Source of the DNA: Halobaculum limi
GTDB lineage: Archaea; Halobacteriota; Halobacteria; Halobacteriales; Haloferacaceae
Direction: 5' to 3'
Assembly (NCBI RefSeq): GCF_029490015.1
Contig: NZ_CP120469.1
Location: 365,106 to 429,105 of the forward strand
Length of the DNA stretch: 64,000 nucleotides
A program made the translations under genes and the position numbers. Shown here piece after piece: positions 43,178 to 53,291 of the stretch. The notes below the pieces were generated by a model that saw nothing but the letters and a program-made list of their open reading frames with translations, made no database searches and had not been told where the DNA came from. Positions within the stretch are counted from its first letter, which is position 1, and each line of letters begins with the position of its first letter.

Positions 43178-45496
43178 CTACGATCCTCTGCCCTCGACTC
43201 GACAGACGACGGCGTTTCGCACCTCGACGGTGTCCGTCGGGTCGTCGTCACCCGTGACAGCGACGTTCGCGCCGGTGAACAGGTCGACCGGGACGACCGA
43301 CTCCCCGAGGCGAACCGTCTCCGTGTCCCCACCGAAGTTGAGGACGACGACGACGCGGTCGGTGCCGTCGTCGCGTGCGTACGCGGTGACGCCGCGTGTG
43401 CCACCCGTCCCGTCGGCGACGTCGCCCTCCGTGCCGCCGACGATGCCGAGAGAACCGCCGCTGCCCGTCGCGTCTCCGTCGTCGCCGCCGACGACGTCGT
43501 ACGCGAGGCGATCGACCGACCCCTCACGGAGCACTGGGTGGTCGCGGCGGGTCGCAGAGAGACGGCGGTGGTAGTCGGTGAGACGGTTGTCGCCGTCGTA
43601 CCAGCGCATCTCACCGCGGTACTCGGTCATCCCTCGCTCCTGTCCGTAGTACACCATCGGTGCGCCGGGGAGGGTGAACGTCGCGGCCGCCGCCGCACGA
43701 AGCGCCTCGATGCCGCACTCGGCGCGGTAGCGGTCCTCGTCGTGGTTCTCGACGTAGCGCATCTGGACCGCCGACCGGGGGAACCCCTGGACGGCCGCGG
43801 CGTCGAGAGCGTCGAGGACGGCGTCGGCGTCGACGTGACCCGTTCCGACCTCTCGGAGCGTGTCGTACAGCGGCGTGTCGTAGTGCATGTGGAACTCCGA
43901 CTCGTGCATAAACGGGTCCCGGGGAATCGTCTCGTCGAGGAGGAGGAACTCGGGGTTCTCGCGGCGGAGGCGCTCGGACGCCTCCTTCCAGAAGCCGTGC
44001 GGGACGCCCCACGCCACGTCACAACGGAAGCCGTCGACCACGTTGGCCCACTCGTCGACGACCGACAGCATCCACGCACGGACGGTCGGCGAGTCGTAGT
44101 TCACGTCCGGGATGCGCACCCAGTTGAAGCGGAACTCGGGCGTGCCGTGGCCCGACCAGTCGACGTCCGAGGGGTTCTGTTCGGGTGGTCGGCGCGGGTA
44201 CTGCTCGTCGAACGCCTCGACGCCCGCCGAGTGCATCTGGAACGCCGGGTGGTCGCGGGAGGTGTGGTTGACGACCAGGTCGAAGACGACGCGGATGTCG
44301 CGGTCGTGGCAGGCGTCGACGAGTGACTCGAACTCCTCGCGGGTTCCCAAGTCGTCTGCGGTGCGCGTGAAGTCGGTGATGTGGTAGCCGTGGACGGTGG
44401 GACTCTGCAACACCGGCGTCAGCCACAGTACGTCGACGTTCAGCGACGCGATGTACGGGAGGCGGCGCTTGATCTCCGCGAACGTCGTGTCGGGCGTCTC
44501 GCCGGCGAACGAGCGGACGAACACCTCGTAGATGGTGGGTGACTCGGCCCACGCGGGCGGGTCGTTGGGGCGGGCGACGGTGGGTGTCGTCTCCACAGCC
44601 CCCTCTGTCGACAGTTCCACCGTGTCCATCACGCCGTATCGCTCTGCGACGGGGACGGCGTGGATCCGCGCGAGGCCCGAGTCCGGAAGCGCCTCGCGGT
44701 CGACGACGAGGGTGTCGCCGTCGACCGCCACGTCGCTGTCGGAGAGGTCGTCGCGCCCGTCGAACAGCCACTCGACGTCGGGGTCGCTGCCGGCGGGCGT
44801 GATCGACGAGTCGGGGCCGGCGGGTGCGGCCTCCGCGTCGGCGCTGACGACGACGCGGTCCGCCTCGACGCGAGCGTCTAGGTGGACGCGGGGACGACCC
44901 GGCCCCGCCACCGTCTCCTCGCCGCCGACGGCGGTTCCGAGGTGGTCGTCGAGTGCGAACGAGTAGATGTGTCGCCCCGGCGGGAGGTGGACGTCGAGCG
45001 CCAACGAGTCACCGTCGTCGTACGGACGGCGGGCGGCGACGCTCCAGTCGTTGAACGGCCCGGCGACGGAGACGCGGTCGGCCGACACCTTCGCCGTCGG
45101 TTCGTCGAAGGCCGCCTTCGACGCGCGGAGCGTCGTCTCGTGGCGTTCGTCCGGGAACGCACGAACCGTCTGTTCGTGGACGCCGTTGGGTCCGTCGAGT
45201 TGCAGTCGATAGGTTCCGGGCTGGTCCGGCGAGAGGTGGACGACCGTCCCGTCGCTCACGTCGGCCTCGCTGTCGGTAGGCCCGTCGACGAGCGTCCACG
45301 AGAACTCGTCGTGACCGTCGGCGTCGGTCCGTGCGCCGTCCGGGCCGACCTCAACGACAGCGTCGAGACCGCGCGGAGCGAGTTCGACGGTCTCCCCCAC
45401 GCTGGTCGTTCGCGGGGGACCGGGATGATGTGTCGGGTCGTCGGAGTCGGACGGCGCGTCGCCGGCGGCGTCGCCGTCCGGGGTCGGACTGCTCAT
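43178..45496 (-). CDS. GH13 alpha-amylase family enzyme with N-terminal immunoglobulin-like and CBM48-like domains
   Basis: 772 residues. Residues 25-110 look Ig-like (TSVGETVELAPRGLDAVV). A CBM48-like stretch includes VSVAGPFNDWSVA. The barrel holds the GH13 regions VFDLVVNHTSRDHPAF (I), DGFRCDVAWGVPHGF with the nucleophile Asp (II), EFLLLDETIPRD with the acid/base Glu (III) and RYVENHDEDRY (IV). A C-terminal beta domain ends at residue 772. No signal peptide, so it should act inside the cell on imported maltodextrins (neopullulanase or cyclomaltodextrinase-like). Divergent from the GH15 gene at 45601. Confidence 0.88.
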   Translation of the reverse strand: MSSPTPDGDAAGDAPSDSDDPTHHPGPPRTTSVGETVELAPRGLDAVVEVGPDGARTDADGHDEFSWTLVDGPTDSEADVSDGTVVHLSPDQPGTYRLQLDGPNGVHEQTVRAFPDERHETTLRASKAAFDEPTAKVSADRVSVAGPFNDWSVAARRPYDDGDSLALDVHLPPGRHIYSFALDDHLGTAVGGEETVAGPGRPRVHLDARVEADRVVVSADAEAAPAGPDSSITPAGSDPDVEWLFDGRDDLSDSDVAVDGDTLVVDREALPDSGLARIHAVPVAERYGVMDTVELSTEGAVETTPTVARPNDPPAWAESPTIYEVFVRSFAGETPDTTFAEIKRRLPYIASLNVDVLWLTPVLQSPTVHGYHITDFTRTADDLGTREEFESLVDACHDRDIRVVFDLVVNHTSRDHPAFQMHSAGVEAFDEQYPRRPPEQNPSDVDWSGHGTPEFRFNWVRIPDVNYDSPTVRAWMLSVVDEWANVVDGFRCDVAWGVPHGFWKEASERLRRENPEFLLLDETIPRDPFMHESEFHMHYDTPLYDTLREVGTGHVDADAVLDALDAAAVQGFPRSAVQMRYVENHDEDRYRAECGIEALRAAAAATFTLPGAPMVYYGQERGMTEYRGEMRWYDGDNRLTDYHRRLSATRRDHPVLREGSVDRLAYDVVGGDDGDATGSGGSLGIVGGTEGDVADGTGGTRGVTAYARDDGTDRVVVVLNFGGDTETVRLGESVVPVDLFTGANVAVTGDDDPTDTVEVRNAVVCRVEGRGS

Positions 45497-45600
45497 GCGA
45501 GAGTCCGGCGGTGCGGGGAGGCTTGAGGGTTGCGGAACTGCTGAATCTCTGAGATACGATTACAACAAGAATTATACCTCCAGACGCGCGCCTACGTGAT

Positions 45601-47730
45601 ATGAGACTGCGTGACGCACTCGACGACCACAAACGACACCGGGACCATCCGACCCGGTTCCCCGGCGAGCGACGCACGACCGCTGGGCTGTTCTCGGGTT
45701 CCGTGGACCGCCTAGTCCACGTCGCTCCCGACGGAACGATCGGTGACTTCGGGTACCCCCTCTCCGGATTCTCTGGTATCGCTGACTCGCGGTTCGCGCT
45801 TCGATTCGACGACCCACCCGCCGACGTGAATGGCGGCGAAGACGGCGTTCGCTCCACAGACGGCGGCCTCGTCGTGGAGTTCGAAGACGGCGAGCAGTCG
45901 TACCACGAGCACACGCCACTGGTGACGACGACGTACGACACGCCGGTCGGCGCGGTGACCCGCTTCGACCTGACGGTCGAGACGGACGCTGGCCAGGCGC
46001 ACCTCACCCGCTTCGAGTTTAGCGACCCCGACCGGGCGGCTGCCGCAGAAACCGCCGTCCTCTCGGGGTGTACGTTCGCCCCCGAGAGCCGAGACGCCCG
46101 CGTCGGGCAACTCCGCCTCGACGGTGCCGTCGAAGTGTTCCACGACCGCGAACACGACTTCATCGCGGGCGACGGCGAGATGCACGTGATCGGCGGCGGA
46201 CTCCCCGCACGTCCGGACGCCGTCTTATCGCCGGAACCGCACGAGGCCGAGGCCGAGTCGCTCGGCCAGCGCCGTGAGGAGGACCACCTCGGCGGCACGG
46301 TCATCGTCAGCCTCCCAGCCCACGACGGCACGGCGACGATGGCGACGCTCGTGACCGACCGCGAGGAGACGACCCGAGAGACGGCGCTGTCGTCGTTCGA
46401 GTCGCTGTTCGATCGCGTCGACTCCGCGGTGGCGCTGCAGGAACTGGCGGCCGACTGCGACACCGCCGCGACGGTGCCCGAGGGGTTACCACGGGAGGAT
46501 GCAGCGGTCGACGACCTCCGGGCGCTGTCGCTGTTGTCCGCGCCGACTGGACTTCGGATCGCCGGCCCGGACTTCGACCCGCACTACGTCCACTCCGGCG
46601 GCTACGGCTACACCTGGTTCCGCGACGACGCAGAGATATCGGGCTTTCTCCTCGACGCCGACGACCACTTCGAGTTGGACCTCTCCGAGTGGCACCGCCG
46701 GAGCGCCCGGTCGTACGTCGACACGCAACTTCCCGACGGGACGTGGCCCCACCGCGTGTGGCCGCGCAACGGTGCGCTCGCGCCGGGGTGGGCGAACGCT
46801 CGGATGGAAGCGACCGACGACCTGGAGTACCAGGCCGACCAGACCGCCAGCGTCGTCGCGTTCCTCGCGCGCGTCCTACGATCACTCCCGGCAGACGACG
46901 ACCTGTGCGACGCAATCGTCGAGACTCTCGATTCGGCGCTCGACGGGATGGCCGACTCGCTGAGCCACGACGGGCGACCCGTCGCCTGCCAGAACGCGTG
47001 GGAGGACTCCGGCGGGCGCTTCGCACACACCGCCGCGCGGTTCCTCGACGCGTACGCCGCCGTCGCCGCCGTCGACGCCGAGCGGTTCCCCCGCGTCGCC
47101 GAGGCGACGGAACTCGCGACGGACGTGTACGACGCCCTCGACGACCTCTGGGTGGCCAACCGCGGCGTGTTCGCGGTGAGCGAACACGGACTGGGCGAAC
47201 TCGACGCTCGCCTCGACTCCGCGACGTTCGCGCTTGCGGACGCCCACCGGACGTACGCCCGCATCGGCGAGGTGGACGAGACGCGCGTCGACCGCCTCGT
47301 CGAACACGTCGAGACGACCATCGAGGGCCTGTATCACGCGCCCGCCGACGGCGACGTGGAGGGCCTTATCCGCTACGAGGGAGACGCGTGGCGACAGCGC
47401 GAACAGGGCCACGAGAAGATCTGGACCGTCTCGACGGCGTGGGGCGCGAATGCCGCCGCCGAACTCGCCGCGTTCCTCGAGGATCAGGGTGACGCCCGAT
47501 CCGACCAGTTCGCCGCCCGTTCCCGGCAGTTACTCGGTCTCGTCTCGCCGGACGGCCCGCTGACCGTCCCCGGCGGCTACCTGCCCGAACAGTTCTTCGA
47601 CGACGGCACGCCCGATAGCGCCACGCCGCTCGGGTGGCCCCACGCCATCCGACTCGCGACGACGGCGCTGCTCGACCAACGAGACGCACTCGCAGGACCA
47701 GTGGCCGAGCGACTCGCCGCCGACGACTAA
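45601..47730 (+). CDS. Cytoplasmic GH15 glucan 1,4-alpha-glucosidase
   Basis: 709 residues, no signal peptide. An N-terminal beta-sandwich domain (residues 1-270) is followed by the (alpha/alpha)6 barrel with GYGYTWFRDDAEISGFLL, DGTWPHRVWPRNGALAPGW, GHEKIWTVSTAWGANAAAELA and a C-terminal ATPLGWPHAIRLA. It releases glucose from the non-reducing ends of maltodextrins in the cytoplasm, completing the work of the GH13 enzyme. TATA-like AATTATACC at 45568-45576 gives a leaderless start about 25 nt later. Confidence 0.88.
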   Translation: MRLRDALDDHKRHRDHPTRFPGERRTTAGLFSGSVDRLVHVAPDGTIGDFGYPLSGFSGIADSRFALRFDDPPADVNGGEDGVRSTDGGLVVEFEDGEQSYHEHTPLVTTTYDTPVGAVTRFDLTVETDAGQAHLTRFEFSDPDRAAAAETAVLSGCTFAPESRDARVGQLRLDGAVEVFHDREHDFIAGDGEMHVIGGGLPARPDAVLSPEPHEAEAESLGQRREEDHLGGTVIVSLPAHDGTATMATLVTDREETTRETALSSFESLFDRVDSAVALQELAADCDTAATVPEGLPREDAAVDDLRALSLLSAPTGLRIAGPDFDPHYVHSGGYGYTWFRDDAEISGFLLDADDHFELDLSEWHRRSARSYVDTQLPDGTWPHRVWPRNGALAPGWANARMEATDDLEYQADQTASVVAFLARVLRSLPADDDLCDAIVETLDSALDGMADSLSHDGRPVACQNAWEDSGGRFAHTAARFLDAYAAVAAVDAERFPRVAEATELATDVYDALDDLWVANRGVFAVSEHGLGELDARLDSATFALADAHRTYARIGEVDETRVDRLVEHVETTIEGLYHAPADGDVEGLIRYEGDAWRQREQGHEKIWTVSTAWGANAAAELAAFLEDQGDARSDQFAARSRQLLGLVSPDGPLTVPGGYLPEQFFDDGTPDSATPLGWPHAIRLATTALLDQRDALAGPVAERLAADD

Positions 47731-47830
47731 CTGCTGAGTCGGCGTTCAGGGTCTGCGTTCACCTGAAGAACGAGTGCGTGAGAATCGGATCCGCCACGGT
47801 ATCGACCGCGCAGAGGGCGTCGCGTCGGCT

Positions 47831-49012
47831 TCAGTCGGCCGTTTGTTCGAGTTCTTCGCCCTCACCCGCGATTGGCGAAGACGGTACTTCCCGGCCGTGC
47901 GTCAGTGACTCGCCAGTGTCGGTGTCGAACAGGTGGACGTCGGCCTCGTCGAAGGTGATGCGCACCTGTGACCCGACCGACGGCGTGATGCCGCTGTCGA
48001 CGCGAGCGATGAACTCCGGTCCCAAATCGAGGTAGAGGTAGTTGTCCGACCCGATGGGTTCGAGAACGTCGACCGTCGTCTCGATACCGGGTTCGTCCTT
48101 GTCGGCGACGCGGACGTCCTCCGGACGGATCCCCATCCGCACCTCGCGCACCCCGTCGAAGTCCGCGCCCGCGCCGTTCGGCAGGTCGAACGAGAAGTCC
48201 GAAGTCGTCCCGTGGAGCGTGATGCCCGACTCGTTCGGTTCGTCTCGCGGGTCGGCGCTCGTCGTGACGCTCGCCTCGAGGACGTTCATCGACGGCGACC
48301 CGACGAACCCGCCGACGAACTCGTTTGCGGGGTCGTCGTACACATCGGTCGGGCGGCCTGTCTGCTGGAGTTCGCCGCCGTCGAGGATGGCGATCTGATC
48401 GCCCATCGTCATCGCTTCCTCCTGGTCGTGGGTGACGTAGATGGCGGTGATGTCGAGTTCGTCCTGGAGGCGCTGAATCTCGGTGCGCATCGTCGTCCGC
48501 AGTTTCGCGTCGAGGTTTGACAGCGGTTCGTCGAACAGGAACACGTCGGGTTCGCGCACGATGGCGCGTCCAAGCGCGACACGCTGTTTTTGCCCGCCGG
48601 AGAGTTCGCTCGGCTTGTCTTCGAGCAGGTCCTCGATGCCCATCATCTCGGCCGTCTCGCGGACGCGTTCGCGCCGCTCCTCTTTCTCGAGGTCCGTGCT
48701 CATCCTGAGGCCGAACTCCATATTCCCCATCACGGTCTTGTGTGGGTACAGCGCGTAGTTTTGGAACACCATCGCCACGTCGCGCTTGCGAGCGTGCTTG
48801 TCGGTGACGTCCTCGCCGTCGATCAGGATGTCCCCACTCGTCGGACGTTCCAGTCCCGCGATCATCCGCAGGGTCGTCGATTTCCCACATCCGGACGGGC
48901 CGACAACGGTGAGGAAGTCGCCGTCGTCCACCGATACCGAGAGATCGTCGACGGCGACGATCCGACCACTGTCGAAGGTCTTTCGTAGATTTTCCAGCCG
49001 AACGGTAGCCAT
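47831..49012 (-). CDS. ABC transporter ATP-binding protein, MalK/UgpC type
   Basis: 393 residues: Walker A GPSGCGKSTT, Q-loop VFQNYALYPHKTV, signature LSGGQKQR, Walker B VFLFDEPLSNLD, switch VTHDQEEAM, and a C-terminal TOBE/OB domain (RMGIRPEDVRVADKDEP). This sugar-ABC ATPase class serves MalFG-type permeases. Those lie at 53292-55327, on the other side of the GH15 lipoprotein gene, with which it is divergent. TATA-like CCTAAAC lies about 27 nt before the start. Confidence 0.9.
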   Translation of the reverse strand: MATVRLENLRKTFDSGRIVAVDDLSVSVDDGDFLTVVGPSGCGKSTTLRMIAGLERPTSGDILIDGEDVTDKHARKRDVAMVFQNYALYPHKTVMGNMEFGLRMSTDLEKEERRERVRETAEMMGIEDLLEDKPSELSGGQKQRVALGRAIVREPDVFLFDEPLSNLDAKLRTTMRTEIQRLQDELDITAIYVTHDQEEAMTMGDQIAILDGGELQQTGRPTDVYDDPANEFVGGFVGSPSMNVLEASVTTSADPRDEPNESGITLHGTTSDFSFDLPNGAGADFDGVREVRMGIRPEDVRVADKDEPGIETTVDVLEPIGSDNYLYLDLGPEFIARVDSGITPSVGSQVRITFDEADVHLFDTDTGESLTHGREVPSSPIAGEGEELEQTAD

Positions 49013-49117
49013 AGTCCCGTGTGAACGAACCTGATCGTTTAGGTCTTTCCCTCTCGCGCCGATTTGTGAAGTGGTATTTCGTCGTTCTTTTTAGGAAGTG
49101 GTCGAGAGGGGGTCGGT

Positions 49118-51805
49118 ATGCAGACACGTGACACGGACGATGCGGCTGACGACGGGGCCACTGAGAGTGGGTCCGACTCGGGCGAGCGGTATGCAGGCTC
49201 CGATCGTCGCCGATTTCTCGCTGGAACTGCCGCCGCTGGACTCGCCGGACTCGCTGGCTGTGGCGGAGACACGAACGAGGTGGCGACGGACGCGACTGCC
49301 GACGGGAGTGACGGAACTACGCCTGCTAAGACGGCGACATCGACGCCACTACCCGAGCCTCGTGAGGTTGAACTCGCGCCGTTCTGGACGACCGGCGAGA
49401 AGATGGGCATCGGCACCGCCGTCGGTGACGGGACAGGATCGACCGCGAGCGCGACCGACGACGACGGCCGCGTGTGGTACAGCCTCACTCGCGGTGCGGT
49501 GACCGGGGTTCGGTTCCCGCGCGTCGACCTCCTGAACGTCCGCCGCGTTGACTTTCTTGTGACTGACGGCGGGGGCTACGCCGAACGCACCGCCGAACTC
49601 GACCGCCGCGTCGACGACGACGTGTCGCGGACGGTCGTCCCCACTGCCGACGACGCCCTCTGTTATCGCCACGAGTTCGCCGGCGAGTCGCGAGACTGGA
49701 CGCTCGACGTCGAGTACGTCGCCGACCCCGCACGCGACACCCTCCTCGCGGACGTGCACTTCGACGGCGACGCCGACCTGTCGGTGTACGCGGTGTGTCG
49801 CCCTGCCGTAACGACCGGGACCGAAGGTGACGCTGCCGTGCGCGTCACGGCGGGCGACGCGCCGGTCGTGACCGTCGGCGACGACGGTGCCGGTGGTGTC
49901 GTCCGCGACGCCGACGGCGACGACTACGACGTGTCGCTGGCGCTGACTGCCTCTTCGGGCTTCGAGTGGGCCACCGCCGCGCCCGTTCCCGACGAGTCGA
50001 CCGCGCGACTCCTCCGACAGGGTATCGAGGGAGGCGTCTCCCGTGAGACGACCGGCAACGCCGCCTTGGTGGGTCGGTTGGGTACCGAGTCAGTCGAGAC
50101 GACAGTCGCACTCGGATTCGCCACGGGTACGGGCGACGACGCCGCACCCGTCCGCGTCGCGCGCGATTCGCTCCGGGAGGGGTTCGACGCGGTCCGGGAG
50201 TCGTATCGCGCGGGATGGCAGGCGTGGCTCTCAGGCGTCGACGTGCCCGACAGCGTCGCCGACGACGAGGAGTTGGCGGCGCTGTACCGGACGAGCGCGA
50301 TGGTCCTTCGCGCCTCTGAGGACGCGACATTCGCGGGCGCGGGAGTCGCGAGTCCGTGCGTCCCGTGGGGGGAAGTGATCCTCGCGGAGGAGCCATCGGA
50401 CGTCGGCTACCACTACGTGTGGGCGCGCGACCTCTACCAGTCGTTCACCGCGCTGGAGGCGATGGGGAAGTCGGAGGCGGCCGTCACCACCGCAGAGTAC
50501 CTGTTCGACGTGCAACAGCGCGAGGGCGGGTTCGTCCCGCAGAACACCTACCTCGACGGTCGCACCCGCTGGGGGGCCGAACAGTTGGACGAGGTGTCAT
50601 TCCCGCTCGTGATGGCACGGCGCGCGACGACCGAACACGGCCACTCGTTCGCGGACCTGGCGTTCAGCTACGACGACGTCGCCGCGTCTGCAGACTACGC
50701 CCTTCGTAACGGCCCGGGCACGGATCAAGAACGCTGGGAGGAAGAATCCGGCCTGTCGCCGTCGACAATAGCCGCCGAGATTGCTGGCCTCGTCTCCGCC
50801 GCCGGCGTCGCCGCCGACCGGGAAGAAACAGCGGACACACTGGTGTGGCTGGCGACCGCCGATCGCTTTCGGTCGGGCGTCCAAGAGTGGTGTGTCACCC
50901 GCGAAGGAACCGACCGCCACGACCCGCCGTACTACTTTCGGATCAACGGCAACCGCATTCCTGACGACGGCACCGACCGGACGCTGGCCAACGGCGGGCG
51001 AACGTTCGACGAGCGTAACGTCGTCGACGCCGGCTTCCTCGAACTCGTCCGCCTCGGAATCCTCCCCGCAGACGACGACATAATCGAGTCGTCGGTCGAC
51101 GTCGTCGACGACGCTATCCGGAAAGAGACGCCCCAGGGCCCAGGCTTCTACCGCTACACGGGTGACGGCTACGGTGAGGGCGAGAGCGGCGCACCGTTCC
51201 CCGTCGGCACGGACACGCGCGGGCGACTGTGGCCGCTGTTGACCGGTGAGCGAGCAGAGTACGAACTCGCCGCGGGGACACAGTCGGGCGCGGACGCACC
51301 CCGCTCGCTACTGTCGACCATCGCGGGCTTCGCCAACGAGGGACGGATGCTCCCCGAACAAGTGTGGGACCGCGAGGAGTCGACAGGGTACGGCTGGGAA
51401 CTCGGCGCGGGAACCGGGAGCGCCACGCCGCTGTCCTGGAGTCACGCCGTCTTCGTTCGCCTCGCGAACGGCATCGACGCAGGAGCAGCGCAGGGAACAC
51501 CCTCGGTCGTCCGGGAGCGATACCAGGACGGGCCGCCGGAGTCGCCGGCGCTCGACGTGGCGATGCCCGACACCACCGTCGAGTCATCCGAGATTCGGAT
51601 CGAAGGCGAGACCGACGCCTCCACGGTCGCCGTCGCAGTCGGCGGCGACGCGCAACTCCTCACCATCGAGGACGGACAGTTCGCCACCACCGTCGACCTC
51701 GACGACGGCCGCAACACGCTCGTCGTCGCTGCCGGCGACCCGGACGCCGACGCCGCGGGCGTTCCCGTCACAGACGCGCGAGCGGACGTCTCGGTCGTCG
51801 AGTGA
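49118..51805 (+). CDS. Surface GH15 glucoamylase/glucodextranase lipoprotein
   Basis: 895 residues. The Tat signal SDRRRFLAGTAAAG with lipobox GLAGC anchors it outside the membrane. The N-terminal glucodextranase domain (about 85-330) is followed by the GH15 barrel with YHYVWARDLYQSFTALEAMG, a catalytic acid region ERWEEESGLSPSTIAAEIAG and a late ATPLSWSHAVFVRLAN. Residues 795-895 form an Ig-like domain (TTVESSEIRIEGETDASTV) as in glucodextranase. It digests starch or dextrins on the cell surface and feeds the ABC importer encoded next. The Met at 49118 lies about 22 nt after TTTTTAGG. Confidence 0.9.
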   Translation: MQTRDTDDAADDGATESGSDSGERYAGSDRRRFLAGTAAAGLAGLAGCGGDTNEVATDATADGSDGTTPAKTATSTPLPEPREVELAPFWTTGEKMGIGTAVGDGTGSTASATDDDGRVWYSLTRGAVTGVRFPRVDLLNVRRVDFLVTDGGGYAERTAELDRRVDDDVSRTVVPTADDALCYRHEFAGESRDWTLDVEYVADPARDTLLADVHFDGDADLSVYAVCRPAVTTGTEGDAAVRVTAGDAPVVTVGDDGAGGVVRDADGDDYDVSLALTASSGFEWATAAPVPDESTARLLRQGIEGGVSRETTGNAALVGRLGTESVETTVALGFATGTGDDAAPVRVARDSLREGFDAVRESYRAGWQAWLSGVDVPDSVADDEELAALYRTSAMVLRASEDATFAGAGVASPCVPWGEVILAEEPSDVGYHYVWARDLYQSFTALEAMGKSEAAVTTAEYLFDVQQREGGFVPQNTYLDGRTRWGAEQLDEVSFPLVMARRATTEHGHSFADLAFSYDDVAASADYALRNGPGTDQERWEEESGLSPSTIAAEIAGLVSAAGVAADREETADTLVWLATADRFRSGVQEWCVTREGTDRHDPPYYFRINGNRIPDDGTDRTLANGGRTFDERNVVDAGFLELVRLGILPADDDIIESSVDVVDDAIRKETPQGPGFYRYTGDGYGEGESGAPFPVGTDTRGRLWPLLTGERAEYELAAGTQSGADAPRSLLSTIAGFANEGRMLPEQVWDREESTGYGWELGAGTGSATPLSWSHAVFVRLANGIDAGAAQGTPSVVRERYQDGPPESPALDVAMPDTTVESSEIRIEGETDASTVAVAVGGDAQLLTIEDGQFATTVDLDDGRNTLVVAAGDPDADAAGVPVTDARADVSVVE

Positions 51806-51995
51806 ACGGAGTGGTGTAGGTAAATTCGGGAGTGTAAGCCGATCTTACTGCGAGTAATTTGATCATATACCCTCATACATCACCGGGTCGCGAACCGCGA
51901 CAGGTCGTACGAAGTGCCTACTCCGAACTCGAATTGTGCACGGTTGTACCCGAAGGTTTAAGGTATGAACTACTTATTCATCCGGTGTTCACACT

Positions 51996-53288
51996 ATGGC
52001 AACTGATCGCAGGAAACTCCTCAAGATGGGCGGTCTGGCGGCCGCCGCGGCGCTGTCCGGTTGTGTCGGCGTGCAAGAGCAGTCGACTCCGACCGAGTCC
52101 AGCAGTTCCGGCGGATCGAGCGGGTCCGACGACTCCAGCACAGAACAGGCGACGACCCAACCGCAAGTCGACCCCGGCACGGCCGCCGCGTGGTACGCGC
52201 GGTCCCCGGCCGAGGCTGAGACACTGAAGTCAGTCGTCGAGACGTTCAATGGCGACTCGCGCCACACGGTGAAAGGCTCGGACCTGTCTGACTTGGAGAA
52301 GAAGACGCAGTCGGCAATCCCCGCAGGTCAGGGCCCACAGATCTTCGAATGGGCGCACGACTGGGTCGGTGACTACTATCAGCGTGGCTTCCTCTCCGAC
52401 CAGAGCGATAACCTCTCGGTCAGTATGGACCAGTTCACCTCCGCTGCTGCGGGCGCGGTCCAGTTCGACGATGCGGTCGTCGGTCTGCCCTTTGCTGCCG
52501 AGACGGTGACGCTCCTGTACAACAAGGAGATGGTCGACTCGCCGCCGGAGACGGTCAGCGAGATGACCGACGTGATGGAACAGCATCACGACCCGTCGAG
52601 CGGTTCGTACGGCCTGGGCTACCCGCTGAATCCCTACTTCATGAGTGCGTGGGCGCAGGCATTCGGCGGCTACTACTTCGACCCGAGCGAAGACGAGATG
52701 CTCGGCCTCGCTAACTCTCCCACGGTCGAGGGGTTCAACTATATCCTCGACACGTTCGTCCCGTATATGCCGAAGGACACGGCGTACGGCCCGCAGGCGG
52801 CTGCCTTCTCCGAGGGCAACGCGCCGTTCGCGATCAACGGCCCGTGGTACCTCGGTACCGCCCGCGAGAAGGGAATCGACGTCGGCGTCACGAAACTGCC
52901 GACGCCCGACAGCGGTTCACCGAGCCCCTACACCGGGATCCAACTGTGGTACTTCGCGAATGGGATGGAGAACTCCGAGTCGGATGCCGCAGCCGGACGC
53001 GAGTTCGCCGAGTGGTACGTTACCAACGAAGAGCAGTTAATGGCCAACGCCGAGTCCCACGGCTTCATCCCCGTGCTGGAGAGTCTCGCCGGCAGCGACG
53101 ACCTCCCGTCGGCGGTGCAGGGCTTCTCGGAGGCCGTCCAGCAGGGCGTTCCGATGCCCACTCACCCCAAGATGAACAAGGTGTGGGGCCCCACCGGCAC
53201 CGCCTTCGGCAAGGCGCTCGACGGCAATATGTCCGTCAAGGACGCGATGGTCGAAGCCGAGAGCACCATCCGCGACAACTGGGAGTAA
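51996..53288 (+). CDS. ABC sugar-binding lipoprotein, MalE-like
   Basis: 430 residues. The Tat signal TDRRKLLKMGGLA with lipobox ALSGC is followed by a Ser/Thr linker and a family 1 solute-binding fold: WYARSPAEAETLKSVVETFN, IFEWAHDWVGDYYQRG and FAINGPWYLGTA, the last typical of maltose/maltodextrin binders. Only 3 nt separate it from the permease. The 190-nt upstream gap holds TTTAAGG (51957-51963) and CTTATTC candidates for the promoter. Confidence 0.9.
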   Translation: MATDRRKLLKMGGLAAAAALSGCVGVQEQSTPTESSSSGGSSGSDDSSTEQATTQPQVDPGTAAAWYARSPAEAETLKSVVETFNGDSRHTVKGSDLSDLEKKTQSAIPAGQGPQIFEWAHDWVGDYYQRGFLSDQSDNLSVSMDQFTSAAAGAVQFDDAVVGLPFAAETVTLLYNKEMVDSPPETVSEMTDVMEQHHDPSSGSYGLGYPLNPYFMSAWAQAFGGYYFDPSEDEMLGLANSPTVEGFNYILDTFVPYMPKDTAYGPQAAAFSEGNAPFAINGPWYLGTAREKGIDVGVTKLPTPDSGSPSPYTGIQLWYFANGMENSESDAAAGREFAEWYVTNEEQLMANAESHGFIPVLESLAGSDDLPSAVQGFSEAVQQGVPMPTHPKMNKVWGPTGTAFGKALDGNMSVKDAMVEAESTIRDNWE

Positions 53289-53291
53289 GCG